Below, in pieces: positions 12,755 through 21,637 of a DNA stretch of 38,373 bases. The stretch comes from a virus, in IMG/VR virus record IMGVR_UViG_3300048908_000149, positions 1 to 38,373 of that record, one strand, 5' to 3'. The notes beneath the pieces are model-generated. The model was given only the letters and a program-made list of their open reading frames with translations. It searched no databases and was not told the origin of the DNA. The number at the start of each line of letters is the position of its first letter. Within the stretch, counting starts at the first letter, position 1. The translations under genes were made by a program, and so were the position numbers.

Positions 12755-15396
12755 CAGGTCGCCCCTAGATCGATCTGTTTGGGAAGTTGCAGCAAGGTCG
12801 TCGGCACGTCATAGACGGTGGTGAAGGCCGTTCCGTTGACGGGCTTCAATTGCAAGTCCAGATAGATCGAGTTGCCGGCCTTCGCGAGAACCTGATCGAT
12901 CGAGACATTGCCAAGCGCCGCGATCTGCGCCATCAGCGACAGTTTCGCCGGGGCGGTGGCCGTCGCCCATCCCGCCTTGGCCTGGAGGGCGGCTTCTTTC
13001 TGAATGAGCGGAATGGCCGCGTGAATGGCGGCCTCCTGCGTCGCGAGGCTTCCCACCACTGAACTGCTGATCACAACCTGGCTGGCGTCGAGCGGAAAGC
13101 GCAAGCCGTCATCGTTCGGATTGTCCAGCGGCGGACCATAGCCCAGATCGCCAGAGGACGGCAGGGAGGTAGCTCCGGTCATTTGCTGGTAGCCAAGCAG
13201 CATATAACCTGGCTGGGCGTACACGCCCGTCCCCGCCACGGCGGCAACAGTTCCCGCTTTGCCAACCGAACAGCCGATCTTGATCTTGGTTTCAAAATCG
13301 CCGTTATCGCCATCGCCGGACAGCGAATAAGACACGATTTTCCCCGTCGCCAAGCCGCCCGGAAGGCGCGGGTCATTGATGACTGCATTCTTGCGGCAGG
13401 ATAGGCCGACGCCGAGCGCGAAGGGCGCAGCAAAACCAATCTCGACCGCCCGCGCCCTGCGGCGCAGATGCGCGCGCGCCTTCATCAGCGCATATTCAAG
13501 GCTCTGCAGCCCCCGCGACGACGGGAAATAGGACGGCGCCGTGACATTGCCCACCATGCCCCCCGCAGGGATCGACAGCGACGGTCCGCCATAGCCCAGC
13601 GAGCGCCAATGGATCGTTCCGTCTGTAACCGTGTTGCCCGCCGTCGCAGAGAACGGCGGCTGAACTTGAACGTCTGAAATCCCGGCCTGCGTGCAAAGCT
13701 GGAACGTTCCGCTCGGAAGCACCGGGCCAAGCGAGGTCCATTGCACGGAGCCGTCATTGACCGTCGCGCCCCAGGTTGAGGAAAACGCCGGAATGGTCGT
13801 GTAGCCGGTTGTCCCGCCAATGGTGCAGACCTGATAGGACAGATTATTATCCGCCCGAATGACCATGTCTTCGGAAACCGAAACGCCTTCCGTGCGATAG
13901 GGCACAACTTGAGGCAACAACGCCGAATAATAGATCCATGACGGCGTTGCAGGCGCGATGATCGTCCCCAACGCTGCCGCCGTTCCCGCCTTCCAGCCGC
14001 CAATCGTGGGCAGGCTTTCGCCAAGGCAAGCCCAGACCGCAGATCCGTCATTGGTGGTGACGCCGACGACATCGGAAAAGATAGGCTCCGTCGATCCGCA
14101 AGTTCCCGCCGTGATGCAGATTTGATAGGACGTGCCGCCTGGGAGAACGGGGTTGTTCGGCAGGCAGATTTGCCCGACATCGACATGCTGACCGGCGAGA
14201 ACCGTCCAGTCCTTGGCGTCAATCAGCGGCTGCGACAGATCGACGGTGTTGAGTTTGAGGACTTCGGAATCCTGCTGCACGGTCGGATCGGTCAAGACCG
14301 GCTGAAGATCGGATTGCAGCGTGAAATAAACCGTTTCCGCCCTTTTGCGATCCGCCTGATATTGCAGGAACATCGAGGCGATGACGGTATATTGCGGAAC
14401 CCAAAGATAGGTGCTGTTCGATGATGAATTGGGGCTTCCCGTCCCGTCAAACAGGACGACGCCCGTCGTTTCCGAATAAGTGAGCAGGATCGGAATATAA
14501 GGCGTGTTCGTCAGGAAATAGGGCAGAGACTGCGAAACGTTGAGCGACATGGTGTCGCCCTCGCGGTGCTTGGTATCGTGGTTCTGCCAGGAATAAGACG
14601 TGCTGATCGTCTGCGCCGTATTGACGCCGCCGATGTCCAGCGCGCTTGAGGACTGCACCGACCAGCCGCCGCCGATCGAAGACCCGGCCTTCGGCCAATC
14701 GGAAATCAGGCTGGCGCCGGTATAGGTCTTGATCGTCCACGGGCCGAGTTTGATGCTGCCGCCCGTCGTCGTTTGCGACCATTTGGCGTCGATTTGGCAA
14801 CGGAGTGCGGTGAAGGGCGGCTGGTCGATCCGCAATTCAAGGCTGTCATAAAACGCCTGATCTCCGGTAAATGTGACCGTGCCGTCTTCGCCGTTGAGAA
14901 TGTCCGAAGCCGACCACGCCAGCGACATGCGATCGACATGAGGCATTGCGGACCATGCCTCTAGGATCGCCTCAAGGTCGTTAGCATGCGCGTCGTCCAG
15001 AAAGACCCGATCATAATAGGGCGCGATTTTCAGCGTCTCGGCCAGAGCTTGCTTGCGTGAGATATAATCCGGCGCGCGCGCGATGATCTGGATCTTGATC
15101 ACTTGCGCGAACAGGTCGCTTGGAACGCCGACAAGCCGCCCGAAAAACAGCGGAACGACGCTGGATCCGTTCCACCAGCTAAACCAAGCCCATTGCTTGC
15201 GGCCGGCCGAAAGCAGCCCCACGCCCGGATTCTTGATTTCGAGATCAAGCGTCGGGATCTGGCCTTCGGAATGGCTCAAGGAGAACGAGTAAATCCGTTC
15301 GTCTTCAACGTAATTCGCGGAGGAAAACGCGACCGTGCTGTCGGCCACCCACGAAAAATAGAACGGACCGCCCGAACCGGGGCCAGGGCCGCTCAT
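12754..15396 (-). CDS. Tail hub/tip protein with inserted carbohydrate-binding-like repeats
   Basis: 880 residues; the ATG overlaps the previous stop as ATGA. The N-terminal part (about 1-130: YSFSLSHSEGQIPTLDLEIK, FFGRLVGVPSD, IKIQIIARAPDYISRKQALA) resembles the hub-type fold of siphophage tail-tip proteins. Residues about 400-600 hold three copies of the motif YQxCTxAGTSG...PxFSxxxGxTxxDGxxxWxSLG. The C-terminal region (residues 650-880) returns to hub-like strands and an Ala-rich helix (ATQEAAIHAAIPLIQKEAAL). It probably closes the tail and carries surface-binding domains. The assignment is from layout and size, not from a named domain. Confidence 0.65.
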   Translation of the reverse strand: MSGPGPGSGGPFYFSWVADSTVAFSSANYVEDERIYSFSLSHSEGQIPTLDLEIKNPGVGLLSAGRKQWAWFSWWNGSSVVPLFFGRLVGVPSDLFAQVIKIQIIARAPDYISRKQALAETLKIAPYYDRVFLDDAHANDLEAILEAWSAMPHVDRMSLAWSASDILNGEDGTVTFTGDQAFYDSLELRIDQPPFTALRCQIDAKWSQTTTGGSIKLGPWTIKTYTGASLISDWPKAGSSIGGGWSVQSSSALDIGGVNTAQTISTSYSWQNHDTKHREGDTMSLNVSQSLPYFLTNTPYIPILLTYSETTGVVLFDGTGSPNSSSNSTYLWVPQYTVIASMFLQYQADRKRAETVYFTLQSDLQPVLTDPTVQQDSEVLKLNTVDLSQPLIDAKDWTVLAGQHVDVGQICLPNNPVLPGGTSYQICITAGTCGSTEPIFSDVVGVTTNDGSAVWACLGESLPTIGGWKAGTAAALGTIIAPATPSWIYYSALLPQVVPYRTEGVSVSEDMVIRADNNLSYQVCTIGGTTGYTTIPAFSSTWGATVNDGSVQWTSLGPVLPSGTFQLCTQAGISDVQVQPPFSATAGNTVTDGTIHWRSLGYGGPSLSIPAGGMVGNVTAPSYFPSSRGLQSLEYALMKARAHLRRRARAVEIGFAAPFALGVGLSCRKNAVINDPRLPGGLATGKIVSYSLSGDGDNGDFETKIKIGCSVGKAGTVAAVAGTGVYAQPGYMLLGYQQMTGATSLPSSGDLGYGPPLDNPNDDGLRFPLDASQVVISSSVVGSLATQEAAIHAAIPLIQKEAALQAKAGWATATAPAKLSLMAQIAALGNVSIDQVLAKAGNSIYLDLQLKPVNGTAFTTVYDVPTTLLQLPKQIDLGAT

Positions 15397-15848
15397 ATTT
15401 CCTCAAGCTCCAGTTTCGACCTGACCGACGCTGTATATTCCCCGGTGTCGGTCTGCCACGGCCTGACGCGCATGGTCAGAATCGGGCGATAGAAGGTGAA
15501 TGCGCCTTCGGTATAGGATGACCCCGAGACCACTGGCCGTTCCGGCGTCCCGCCTGCGGTCAGATAGGACAGTTCGGCAACGCAAGAGACGGTGACTGTC
15601 TGACCTGGCCAGATGCCGTCCAACGCCAAGGGACGCTGATCGTCAAAGGAGACAGTTGAATCGTATTTGCGGAATTGGGGCATGCTGAGATCATCTAGAG
15701 CACCGTTGATGGTGCGGCGCATGGATTGCGCCGCCCTGATCGGCTCCAATGTCTGCTTGATACCGCGCGCGGCAAAAAGCGGGACGATCGGATTTGTCGG
15801 CGCCGTGATGACCAGCAGCGTCGTTTGGCCGGGAGGAAGCAGAGCCAT
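15393..15848 (-). CDS. Tail protein, function unknown
   Basis: 151 residues, lying between the tape-measure region and the hub protein, with the start directly after the preceding stop (TAA then ATG). Segments such as TTLLVITAPTNPIVPLFAAR, IKQTLEPIRAAQSMRRTING and TFYRPILTMRVRPWQTDTGE suggest a compact alpha/beta or beta fold. The position matches that of distal-tail proteins in siphophages, but there is no recognisable motif. Likely a structural tail-tip component. Confidence 0.6.
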   Translation of the reverse strand: MALLPPGQTTLLVITAPTNPIVPLFAARGIKQTLEPIRAAQSMRRTINGALDDLSMPQFRKYDSTVSFDDQRPLALDGIWPGQTVTVSCVAELSYLTAGGTPERPVVSGSSYTEGAFTFYRPILTMRVRPWQTDTGEYTASVRSKLELEEI

Positions 15849-16076
15849 TTAGCGGATGCCCAACTTTACCCGGAACGCAATGAATAATTTCATGACGATC
15901 ACAGCCAATCCGGCAAAGGAAATCGTCACACAAATCGCGCCAGGGACAACGAAAAGCGGAGCGAGCACGAGCCACCACGACCAATCGATCTGGCCCGTCA
16001 ATTTCAGATAGATGAAAAGGAGGGAAAGAAGCGACAAAAACGGGTCGCGATAATTCGAAGACGATTTCTCGGCCAT
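15849..16076 (-). CDS. Small transmembrane protein (Fragile-X-F-like)
   Basis: 75 residues with two hydrophobic segments (about 14-26, LSLLSLLFIYLKLTG, and 33-60, WSWWLVLAPLFVVPGAICVT). The phrase KLTGQIDWSWWLVLAPLF strongly resembles small phage membrane proteins annotated as transmembrane Fragile-X-F proteins; this is from memory of the family. It is encoded between the tape measure and a tail-tip gene. Role unknown. Confidence 0.6.
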   Translation of the reverse strand: MAEKSSSNYRDPFLSLLSLLFIYLKLTGQIDWSWWLVLAPLFVVPGAICVTISFAGLAVIVMKLFIAFRVKLGIR

Positions 16077-16079
16077 GGC

Positions 16080-19000
16080 TTATCGGTCCCAGCTCGGCTT
16101 GCGTTTCGTAGTCGACGACATTTGAGAAGCAGCAGAATCGCGTTGGAGGCCGCGAACGACATCAGAACGCGCCATTACTTCATATCGACGGCCACCCAGA
16201 TCGAGCGAGAATGGGATCACCCCCGCATGGGCGCCCCCAGAAACGAGACCGCCGCCTGCAAAGGCCGGAACGCTGGCGAACGACGGCGCCCCAATCATGC
16301 CGCCGAGCGCAAAGCGCGGCATTTCGAAATTGTTTAAGGCATGAAAGAAGCCCGGACCCCACGCCGCGACCGCCTTCGCGTTCACGACGAATTCGCCATT
16401 GGAGAGGCGCGCGAGGATGCTATCCGAAGTCCCGGTTCCGGGGCCTGAAATATGGCCGCCAGCGGCGTGGCCATCGACCGGCGTCGCAGACTGGCCGCCC
16501 GGCAATTTGAAATTCGACATCGCGTCGGACAGGTTGCGAATGCCGGTCGTGAACGTCTGCAATAGGCCGGAAGCCGTTGCTGTCGCTTCGCCCGCCTGTT
16601 CGAACGACGATTTCGCTTCGGTCGTCTTTTCGGCCGCCGCCTCGACCGAGCCGAGATATTCTGTATTGGCTTCGGCACTGCGCTTCATTTCATCAGCTGA
16701 GAAATACTCGCTATTGCCGTGGAAGCTGGAGTCATTCGGACCCGGCGCATAGGCATTGCTACTGTCAGGCGCGGACTTGACGCCCGGAATATCTTTTGGG
16801 CTTGACTCGCGGGGCTGGCTACCTCCGGAGAATAATTTCATGATATTGGCGAAAAATCCGTCTGAGGCTTGCTTGGTCTGCTGTTCCATCGATTTGAACG
16901 GCTCGACAATATCGCCTGCAATGCGCGACATGATTGAAGCCAGATCGGAGCCAATCCGCACCGCCTCTTGATAGGAGCCGGCGAGGTCAGCCTTCGCGCC
17001 AGGCTTGCCGCCCTGAACGCCGCCCTTGGCTTCGGCGGCGGATGCGCTCGAAACGCCGAACTCCTTCCAGAGCTTTCCGAGAATTCCCAGCGTGTCTTCG
17101 TGGTCTTTCTTGACGCCCTCAAGGGAATCCTTCTGGACCTTGCGGAAATGGTCTGCGGCGTCCTGATTGCCGCTGAACAGCTTTGAAAATCCACTGATGA
17201 TGCCCGAAAAGAAGCCGTCGCTATCCTTCTTCGTTTCGTTGGCCGCGTCGCCGGTTCCGGAAAACAGCGAGCGGACGCCCAAGACGAGTTTGGCGATTGA
17301 TGTCGTGAAAAGTCCGGCACTGGCGCCAGCCCCGCCAAAAGCGTCGCCAATCGCGGGTTTCAGTTGGTTAAGAACTTCTTTTAGATCGCCGGTTTTGCGC
17401 CATACTTCGTACAGCCCTATTAGGAACGCTGATATTTTCGGATGATCTATCGCGATAAATGCAGCAGTCACAGCCAGCGCGAGAACGTCGAATACGGCGG
17501 CCAGCGCCGTCACGATGGCGAGAACCGGGCCAAGCACACCAGAAAATTGCAGGAACGCCGTGATCAGAAGCAATTGCTTCCCGGTCAAGCTGGTCCCGAA
17601 AATCCCGTTGATCGCCTTGGCGACGAAATTGGCGCCGCCCTCAACCGCCTTCCAGACGGCGAGAAGGTCGTCCCAAACGCCCTTGATGACCGTCCAGCCC
17701 TTTTGATGCTCGGCCTTGATCCACGCCCATGCGCTCGCTACAGCGCCTTCCAGCGCCTCCCACGGGCCACGCAGCCACGGGATAGAAGAGACGGACTGCG
17801 CGCGGAGCCACGCATAGCCATCGGTAAACGCCGTGCGCACCGTCGCCCATGCCTCGCCGGCCGCCGTGGCGAATTGGCGCCACGCCTGCGCCTGCACCGC
17901 GCTATTGCCAGAAAACAGGCTTCCAAACCACGCCAGAAAAGCGCGGCCTGCGGTCATGATCTCCGCGAACGCGCCGCTTCCAGCGAGCGAGACTGAACGC
18001 CACCCGGCGCCAAGCCCCGGCGCAACCTCGATCGCGCCTTCCCAGATCGCGCGCCATGCGACCGTAGCCGCCAGCGCCATTGCGGAGAACCCGCCACCCC
18101 ATAACGCCGCGCTGGCGAGCAAGCCGATGCCGATCTCGATCCACGTCTCGCGCGAAAAGCCCTTGATCTTGTCGAAGACCGCGCTCGCCAGTTTCTCGAT
18201 TTCCGCCAGCGGAGCCGCAAGGCTTGGGAAAACCGAAACTAACGTTGACTTGACCGCATCATAGCCGTTCTTGGCCGCTTCTCCGAGGCGCGCGAATACT
18301 TCGCCGGCCTGCGCTTCGATCGATGTCCAAAGCGCAGAAAAGTCGATTTTTGAAATGGCCTGCGAGATTTGACCCCATGCCGCCGAAGCGCGCGTGACAA
18401 TGCCGCCGAAAATATCTGATGCGGCCTGCTTGAACCCGCCGAACGACGAGAAGTCATGCGCCGCGAAAAAGTCGCGGATTGCATTGATCGCAGGCCGCAC
18501 ATAATTGGCGACGAAATCCGGAATGTCGAGACGGTGCTTTTCGATGAAACCGGATAAGCCATCCTGATTGGCCGTCGCGAATGGCGTGAACAGCAACCCG
18601 ATGTCGTGGATCACGCCGCTGATCGTCGCGGAAATGATCGCCTTCTGTTCAAAAAGATTCTGGCTCAAGCGATGGAACGAATCCGCCCAGGCGCTGGAAA
18701 CTTCTTTGGCGTGATCCGTTTCTGCAATGCCGAGCTTGTCGAAAACCTCGCGCGTCGTCCTGATCTTTGCGGCCAGATCTTCAATTTCTTTGGCGTCTTT
18801 GCCGTATTTCGTTTCCAGCGCGGCGACGAAGGCGTCCTTGCGCGGACCATCATCCAGACTGGCGAGGGTTTCACCAATCTTTTGCAAGACGGATTGATAG
18901 TCGCGGGCGCCGGCAATGGCGAGCGGGCTGATCACGCCATCAAATCGAATGCTAGTGTTGCCAGCCGCCCCGGGTTTCGCAGGAGAAACGACCGATGCGC

Positions 19001-19508
19001 CCGAGCCCGCGAAAAAGGTCGCGCTTTGCGCGCCGAGATCGCCAATCGCCCGGAAATGGTTTTTCGCGCTCTTGGCCGTTTCGTCCAGCGCGTTCTTGGT
19101 CTTATCGAGCCACGTATTGAGTTTGTCGCCGCTGATGCCCGCCGCGCCCGCCGCAAATTGCAGACGCTGGACTTCCTCGGTCGTCGTCTTCAATCCCTTG
19201 GCGGTGTCGACGAGGTCGTTCGTCGTCTTGGCCGCCTTCGCGCCAATAGCCGCCATGACGCCGGAAAGCGCGCCGAAAGCGGCGGCGATCTCGCCAATGC
19301 CTTTGACGATGGATCCGAGGCCGCTACCGAGCGGGCCGAACGAATCCACTGCTGCGCGAAAGGCGCTTAGGCCGCCAGTCGATTGGCGCGCGGCGTCGCT
19401 GATCTGCTTGAACGCCTGATCGCCTGCCTTGCCGATTTCGGCAAGTTGCTTCGAGACATCTCCGGCGCCTTGGAGCGCGATGTTCTGGGTAAAGGTCGTA
19501 TTCGCCAT
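16080..19508 (-). CDS. Tape measure protein
   Basis: 1142 residues from the ATG at 19508 shared with the upstream TGA; a TTG one codon earlier is rejected. The N-terminus is Ala/Gly/Lys-rich helix (SKQLAEIGKAGDQAFKQISD, SGLGSIVKGIGEIAAAFGAL). The centre has several hydrophobic helices (residues about 470-500 and 655-705, LLLITAFLQFSGVLGPVLAI). The C-terminus has the Gly-rich AAGGHISGPGTGTSDSILAR and LSNGEFVVNAKAVAAW typical of phage tape measures. Length sets tail length; at about 1.5 angstrom per residue it predicts a tail near 170 nm, an estimate only. It follows the tail chaperone frameshift pair, the usual order. Confidence 0.9.
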   Translation of the reverse strand: MANTTFTQNIALQGAGDVSKQLAEIGKAGDQAFKQISDAARQSTGGLSAFRAAVDSFGPLGSGLGSIVKGIGEIAAAFGALSGVMAAIGAKAAKTTNDLVDTAKGLKTTTEEVQRLQFAAGAAGISGDKLNTWLDKTKNALDETAKSAKNHFRAIGDLGAQSATFFAGSGASVVSPAKPGAAGNTSIRFDGVISPLAIAGARDYQSVLQKIGETLASLDDGPRKDAFVAALETKYGKDAKEIEDLAAKIRTTREVFDKLGIAETDHAKEVSSAWADSFHRLSQNLFEQKAIISATISGVIHDIGLLFTPFATANQDGLSGFIEKHRLDIPDFVANYVRPAINAIRDFFAAHDFSSFGGFKQAASDIFGGIVTRASAAWGQISQAISKIDFSALWTSIEAQAGEVFARLGEAAKNGYDAVKSTLVSVFPSLAAPLAEIEKLASAVFDKIKGFSRETWIEIGIGLLASAALWGGGFSAMALAATVAWRAIWEGAIEVAPGLGAGWRSVSLAGSGAFAEIMTAGRAFLAWFGSLFSGNSAVQAQAWRQFATAAGEAWATVRTAFTDGYAWLRAQSVSSIPWLRGPWEALEGAVASAWAWIKAEHQKGWTVIKGVWDDLLAVWKAVEGGANFVAKAINGIFGTSLTGKQLLLITAFLQFSGVLGPVLAIVTALAAVFDVLALAVTAAFIAIDHPKISAFLIGLYEVWRKTGDLKEVLNQLKPAIGDAFGGAGASAGLFTTSIAKLVLGVRSLFSGTGDAANETKKDSDGFFSGIISGFSKLFSGNQDAADHFRKVQKDSLEGVKKDHEDTLGILGKLWKEFGVSSASAAEAKGGVQGGKPGAKADLAGSYQEAVRIGSDLASIMSRIAGDIVEPFKSMEQQTKQASDGFFANIMKLFSGGSQPRESSPKDIPGVKSAPDSSNAYAPGPNDSSFHGNSEYFSADEMKRSAEANTEYLGSVEAAAEKTTEAKSSFEQAGEATATASGLLQTFTTGIRNLSDAMSNFKLPGGQSATPVDGHAAGGHISGPGTGTSDSILARLSNGEFVVNAKAVAAWGPGFFHALNNFEMPRFALGGMIGAPSFASVPAFAGGGLVSGGAHAGVIPFSLDLGGRRYEVMARSDVVRGLQRDSAASQMSSTTKRKPSWDR

Positions 19509-20140
19509 CAACGCCCCCCCAGATGCTTCTCGTAGAAATCGGGGATCATTTCGGCGGCCTGTCGGGCGATGCCGAGAATGTCCAGTTTTTTCGAAATCGT
19601 GACGCTGGAAAGCCCGATGAACAGCGGGATTTTCTCGCCGGTTCTCGACCGTAAATCAGCATTCGTCAGCCGCTTTGAGCGCGACGGCTGCGCCTTCAAG
19701 GCAGATTCAGCCGGAGCGCCGCCGCCATAGCCATAGAGCATCGGATATTTGCCGCCCTTCACATAGAACAGCGGGCCGATTTCCTGCTCATAGAGCTTCG
19801 CAGTCATCTTCCGCGCGCCAATGGTCTTTGGCGTGCCGGGAAGAGGAAGCCAGAGCAGCGGCTTTCCCTCTATCGTCGCCCCATGCTCGAAAACCATCGC
19901 ATAGGGAACGCCGTGGCTGACGCGGGCCACATCCCGATTTGACGAAAACGACGTTGAAACATTCAGCGTGTTTTCAAGACCGCCGGCGAACCCCGCCGCC
20001 GCGATATTCGCCCGCCCTTTGGCGATCATATAGGCCGCAACGTCCTTGATCGCCTCTTGCGCCGCCTGTCCCTGCAATTTCGCGAAGTCGCTAACGACCT
20101 CATCGAAATCGCGGCCGTCGCGCTTGAAGGTGAATTCCAT
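19508..20140 (-). CDS. Tail protein between chaperone and tape measure
   Basis: 210 residues starting MEFTFKRDGRDFDEVVSDFA at the ATG at 20140, whose A is also the last base of the frameshifted chaperone's TGA. The text HGVPYAMVFEHGATIEGKPL and LWLPLPGTPKTIGARKM resembles DUF6441-type or HK97 gp10-like minor tail proteins of alphaproteobacterial phages, which occupy this same slot. The Arg-rich extension seen upstream in the same frame is a shadow of the chaperone gene. Function unproven. Confidence 0.65.
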   Translation of the reverse strand: MEFTFKRDGRDFDEVVSDFAKLQGQAAQEAIKDVAAYMIAKGRANIAAAGFAGGLENTLNVSTSFSSNRDVARVSHGVPYAMVFEHGATIEGKPLLWLPLPGTPKTIGARKMTAKLYEQEIGPLFYVKGGKYPMLYGYGGGAPAESALKAQPSRSKRLTNADLRSRTGEKIPLFIGLSSVTISKKLDILGIARQAAEMIPDFYEKHLGGR

Positions 20141-20825
20141 CAGGTCACTTCTCCTGGCCTGATCAATTCCGCGAATTGCTCTTCGACCGCCTTCGGCTCG
20201 CCGCGTGCAGCCATCGTCTGGATGTTGAGCTGTTCCGCCAGTTCGCGACGATGGCGCCGTGACGCTAATTTCAGCGCCGCGGCGATCTGGCGCGGCGTCA
20301 TCGCCCAAACTTCCATTGGGCGATAATTGAAGCCGATCAGCGCATCAAAGGCTTCCGCGAGATCCGCGAAAACATCGCGCTTCGGCTCCGGCGCGGCGTC
20401 AGCCGGTCTTGCCGCCGCCGCCGCTTCGATATTGGCGTAATATCCTAAGGATTCGAGGAAGGCGTCGCGCCCATCGCCTTCGTCAACGCCTGCACTAAAG
20501 GGCCGGGGCCATCCGGCATGGTCAGAGCAATAATCGGGGCCAAAAGAGCCGCCTGTTCGCCCATGACAAGACGAGAGAACAGCTTTTCCGCCGCATCATC
20601 GCCAAGCCGTCCGCACCCGGCAGCGATGGCGGCTCCAACCGCCTCGGCGCCAATATCGAACCAGTCGCCCTCCGTCACAACGCCGCCCTTCAGCTTCGTG
20701 ATGATCTGCGGGAAACGCTTGGCGAGGCGGAGGAAATCCCCGAGCGCCAGCCCGGAGACTTCCACCGCGATATTGCGGATCGTGACGGTTTCAGAGAGCG
20801 GCGCGAGGTCGAAAATATCGGCCAT
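20140..20825 (-). CDS. Tail assembly chaperone fusion by -1 frameshift (gpGT-like)
   Basis: Translation starts at 20825 and decodes 110 codons to the heptamer C CCT TTA (20502-20496). A -1 slip would then read CCC TTT AGT and continue for 118 more residues in an uninterrupted frame to a TGA at 20140, giving about 228 residues. The extension carries ESLGYYANIEAAAAARPAD, a central EVWAMTPRQIAAALKLASRR and AEQLNIQTMAARGEPKAVEE, the helical, charged character of T-type chaperone domains. The extension has no start codon of its own in a sensible position. By analogy with lambda gpG-gpT, it recruits tape measure and tail tube. Confidence 0.75.
20445..20825 (-). CDS. Tail assembly chaperone, short product (gpG-like)
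   Basis: 126 residues beginning ADIFDLAPLSETVTIRNIAV; the start overlaps the tail-tube stop as TAATG. The chain is mostly helical with GDFLRLAKRFPQIITKLKGG and a hydrophobic C-terminal region. It ends at a TAG shortly after the frameshift site. In siphophages this slot encodes the G-type chaperone that coats the tape measure during tail assembly and is absent from the finished virion. The identification is supported by order (tube, chaperone, tape measure) and by the frameshift. Confidence 0.8.
   Translation of the reverse strand: MADIFDLAPLSETVTIRNIAVEVSGLALGDFLRLAKRFPQIITKLKGGVVTEGDWFDIGAEAVGAAIAAGCGRLGDDAAEKLFSRLVMGEQAALLAPIIALTMPDGPGPLVQALTKAMGATPSSNP
20496..20502 (-). promoter_or_regulatory. 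-1 ribosomal frameshift slippery heptamer
   Basis: The minus strand reads CCCTTTA with zero-frame codons CCT and TTA, an exact X XXY YYZ pattern. Fourteen bases downstream, GAAGGCG (20481-20475) and CGCCTTC (20464-20458) form a perfect seven-pair stem with a ten-base loop that could stimulate slippage. The zero frame meets a TAG soon after (20447-20445), while the -1 frame stays open for 118 codons. Spacer length is longer than the usual five to nine bases, so stimulation strength is uncertain. Confidence 0.7.
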
Positions 20826-21535
20826 TAGGCGATCTCCGCGCCATAATAGAGCTGGAAGTTGTCGTTCGGGACGCCGTACATATCGCCCTTCAGGCTCATC
20901 TTGGCCTGCTTTTCCGAGATCCACTCGATTTTATCGGGGATGATCTGGAAACGCGGGACGATGACCTGGAAGTGCTTGCCGTAAGCGTTGGTTCCGACAT
21001 GCTGCAACGCGATGTTGGTCGGGAGGGCGCCGCCGAAGCCGACAAAACGATTTGGCGACGTGCCGGTGATCGTGCCGAAATTGGCGAGAGCCAAATTTTC
21101 GATGGTGTATTCTTCCAGCGTGAATTCAAGATTTCCTTTGCGCTTGGTCAGGAAAGTCATGTCGGTGGCGACGGAGCCGAGTTGCGAAGTCTGATGATCC
21201 TCGCGGGTGTCGGCCATCCCGGTATTAAGTCCGGGGCAATTGCCAATGCCCGAGAACGCAAGGCTCGACCATACCGCCGTGCCGGCTCCGTCAGCGATGC
21301 CCGTTCCGCTTCCGATCGGGCCGGTTGTAGACCCCGAGTTGCCCGCCGTGGTGCACACATAGATATTCATGGGAAGCGCCGGGGCGACGGCCGTCGCATC
21401 GGTGTTCAGCACCTGATCTCCGACGGTATAGGCAGTCGAGGGTTTCCATTTGCTGATCAGCGGCGCCGTCAAAAGGACGCCGACGACGCCTTTGCCAAGG
21501 AAGTAATTCTGCGGGCCAAGGGGGGTCGCGGTCAT
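20825..21535 (-). CDS. Major tail (tube) protein with inserted surface domain
   Basis: 236 residues, GGAG ribosome site. The N-terminal 28 residues and residues about 100-236 form a tube-like protein (GNLEFTLEEYTIENLALANF, KIEWISEKQAKMSLKGDMYG). Residues about 29-96 are an insertion: KWKPSTAYTVGDQVLNTD, then IYVCTTAGNSGSTTG and a terminal DGAGTAVWSSL. This matches the carbohydrate-binding-like module also seen three times in the hub protein. The insert would protrude from each tube subunit as a decoration. It lies directly upstream of the chaperone pair. Confidence 0.8.
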   Translation of the reverse strand: MTATPLGPQNYFLGKGVVGVLLTAPLISKWKPSTAYTVGDQVLNTDATAVAPALPMNIYVCTTAGNSGSTTGPIGSGTGIADGAGTAVWSSLAFSGIGNCPGLNTGMADTREDHQTSQLGSVATDMTFLTKRKGNLEFTLEEYTIENLALANFGTITGTSPNRFVGFGGALPTNIALQHVGTNAYGKHFQVIVPRFQIIPDKIEWISEKQAKMSLKGDMYGVPNDNFQLYYGAEIA

Positions 21536-21560
21536 GTTAGAGGCTCCATCGTGGGGCTTG

Positions 21561-21576
21561 CGGCGTCATCACGCCG
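21561..21576 (-). promoter_or_regulatory. Hairpin in tail-operon leader
   Basis: A perfect six-pair stem with a four-base loop (CGGCGT GATG ACGCCG on the minus strand) lies 26 bases before the tail-tube start, downstream of the terminator. It has no T-run. It may affect mRNA stability or translation of the tail-tube message. Function not shown by sequence alone. Confidence 0.35.
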
Positions 21577-21591
21577 ACGCGGTTCGGTGTT

Positions 21592-21611
21592 GCCTAAGCA
21601 CCTGATTAGGC
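21592..21611 (-). promoter_or_regulatory. Inverted repeat between terminator and tail tube
   Basis: GCCTAA and TTAGGC flank eight bases, giving a perfect six-pair inverted repeat. It begins just two bases beyond the T-run of the terminator. It could be an RNA hairpin, a protein operator or a processing site. It is too short to decide among these. Confidence 0.35.
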
Positions 21612-21612
21612 A

Positions 21613-21637
21613 CAAAAAAACCGGCATAAGCCGGTCG
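21613..21637 (-). terminator. Strong intrinsic terminator between head and tail genes
   Basis: On the minus strand ACCGGC TTAT GCCGGT is followed at once by a run of seven T. This is a textbook rho-independent terminator, 18 bases after the stop of the tail-terminator gene. It would reduce transcription of tail genes relative to head genes unless antitermination or a new promoter acts. On the plus strand the same stem is followed by a weaker T-containing stretch. Confidence 0.85.

Noticed and set aside
19140-20308. Upstream extension of the gene before the tape measure to 20308
   Set aside because: The extra 56 residues are Arg-rich and overlap the frameshifted chaperone frame. The ATG at 20140 fits the TGATG junction.
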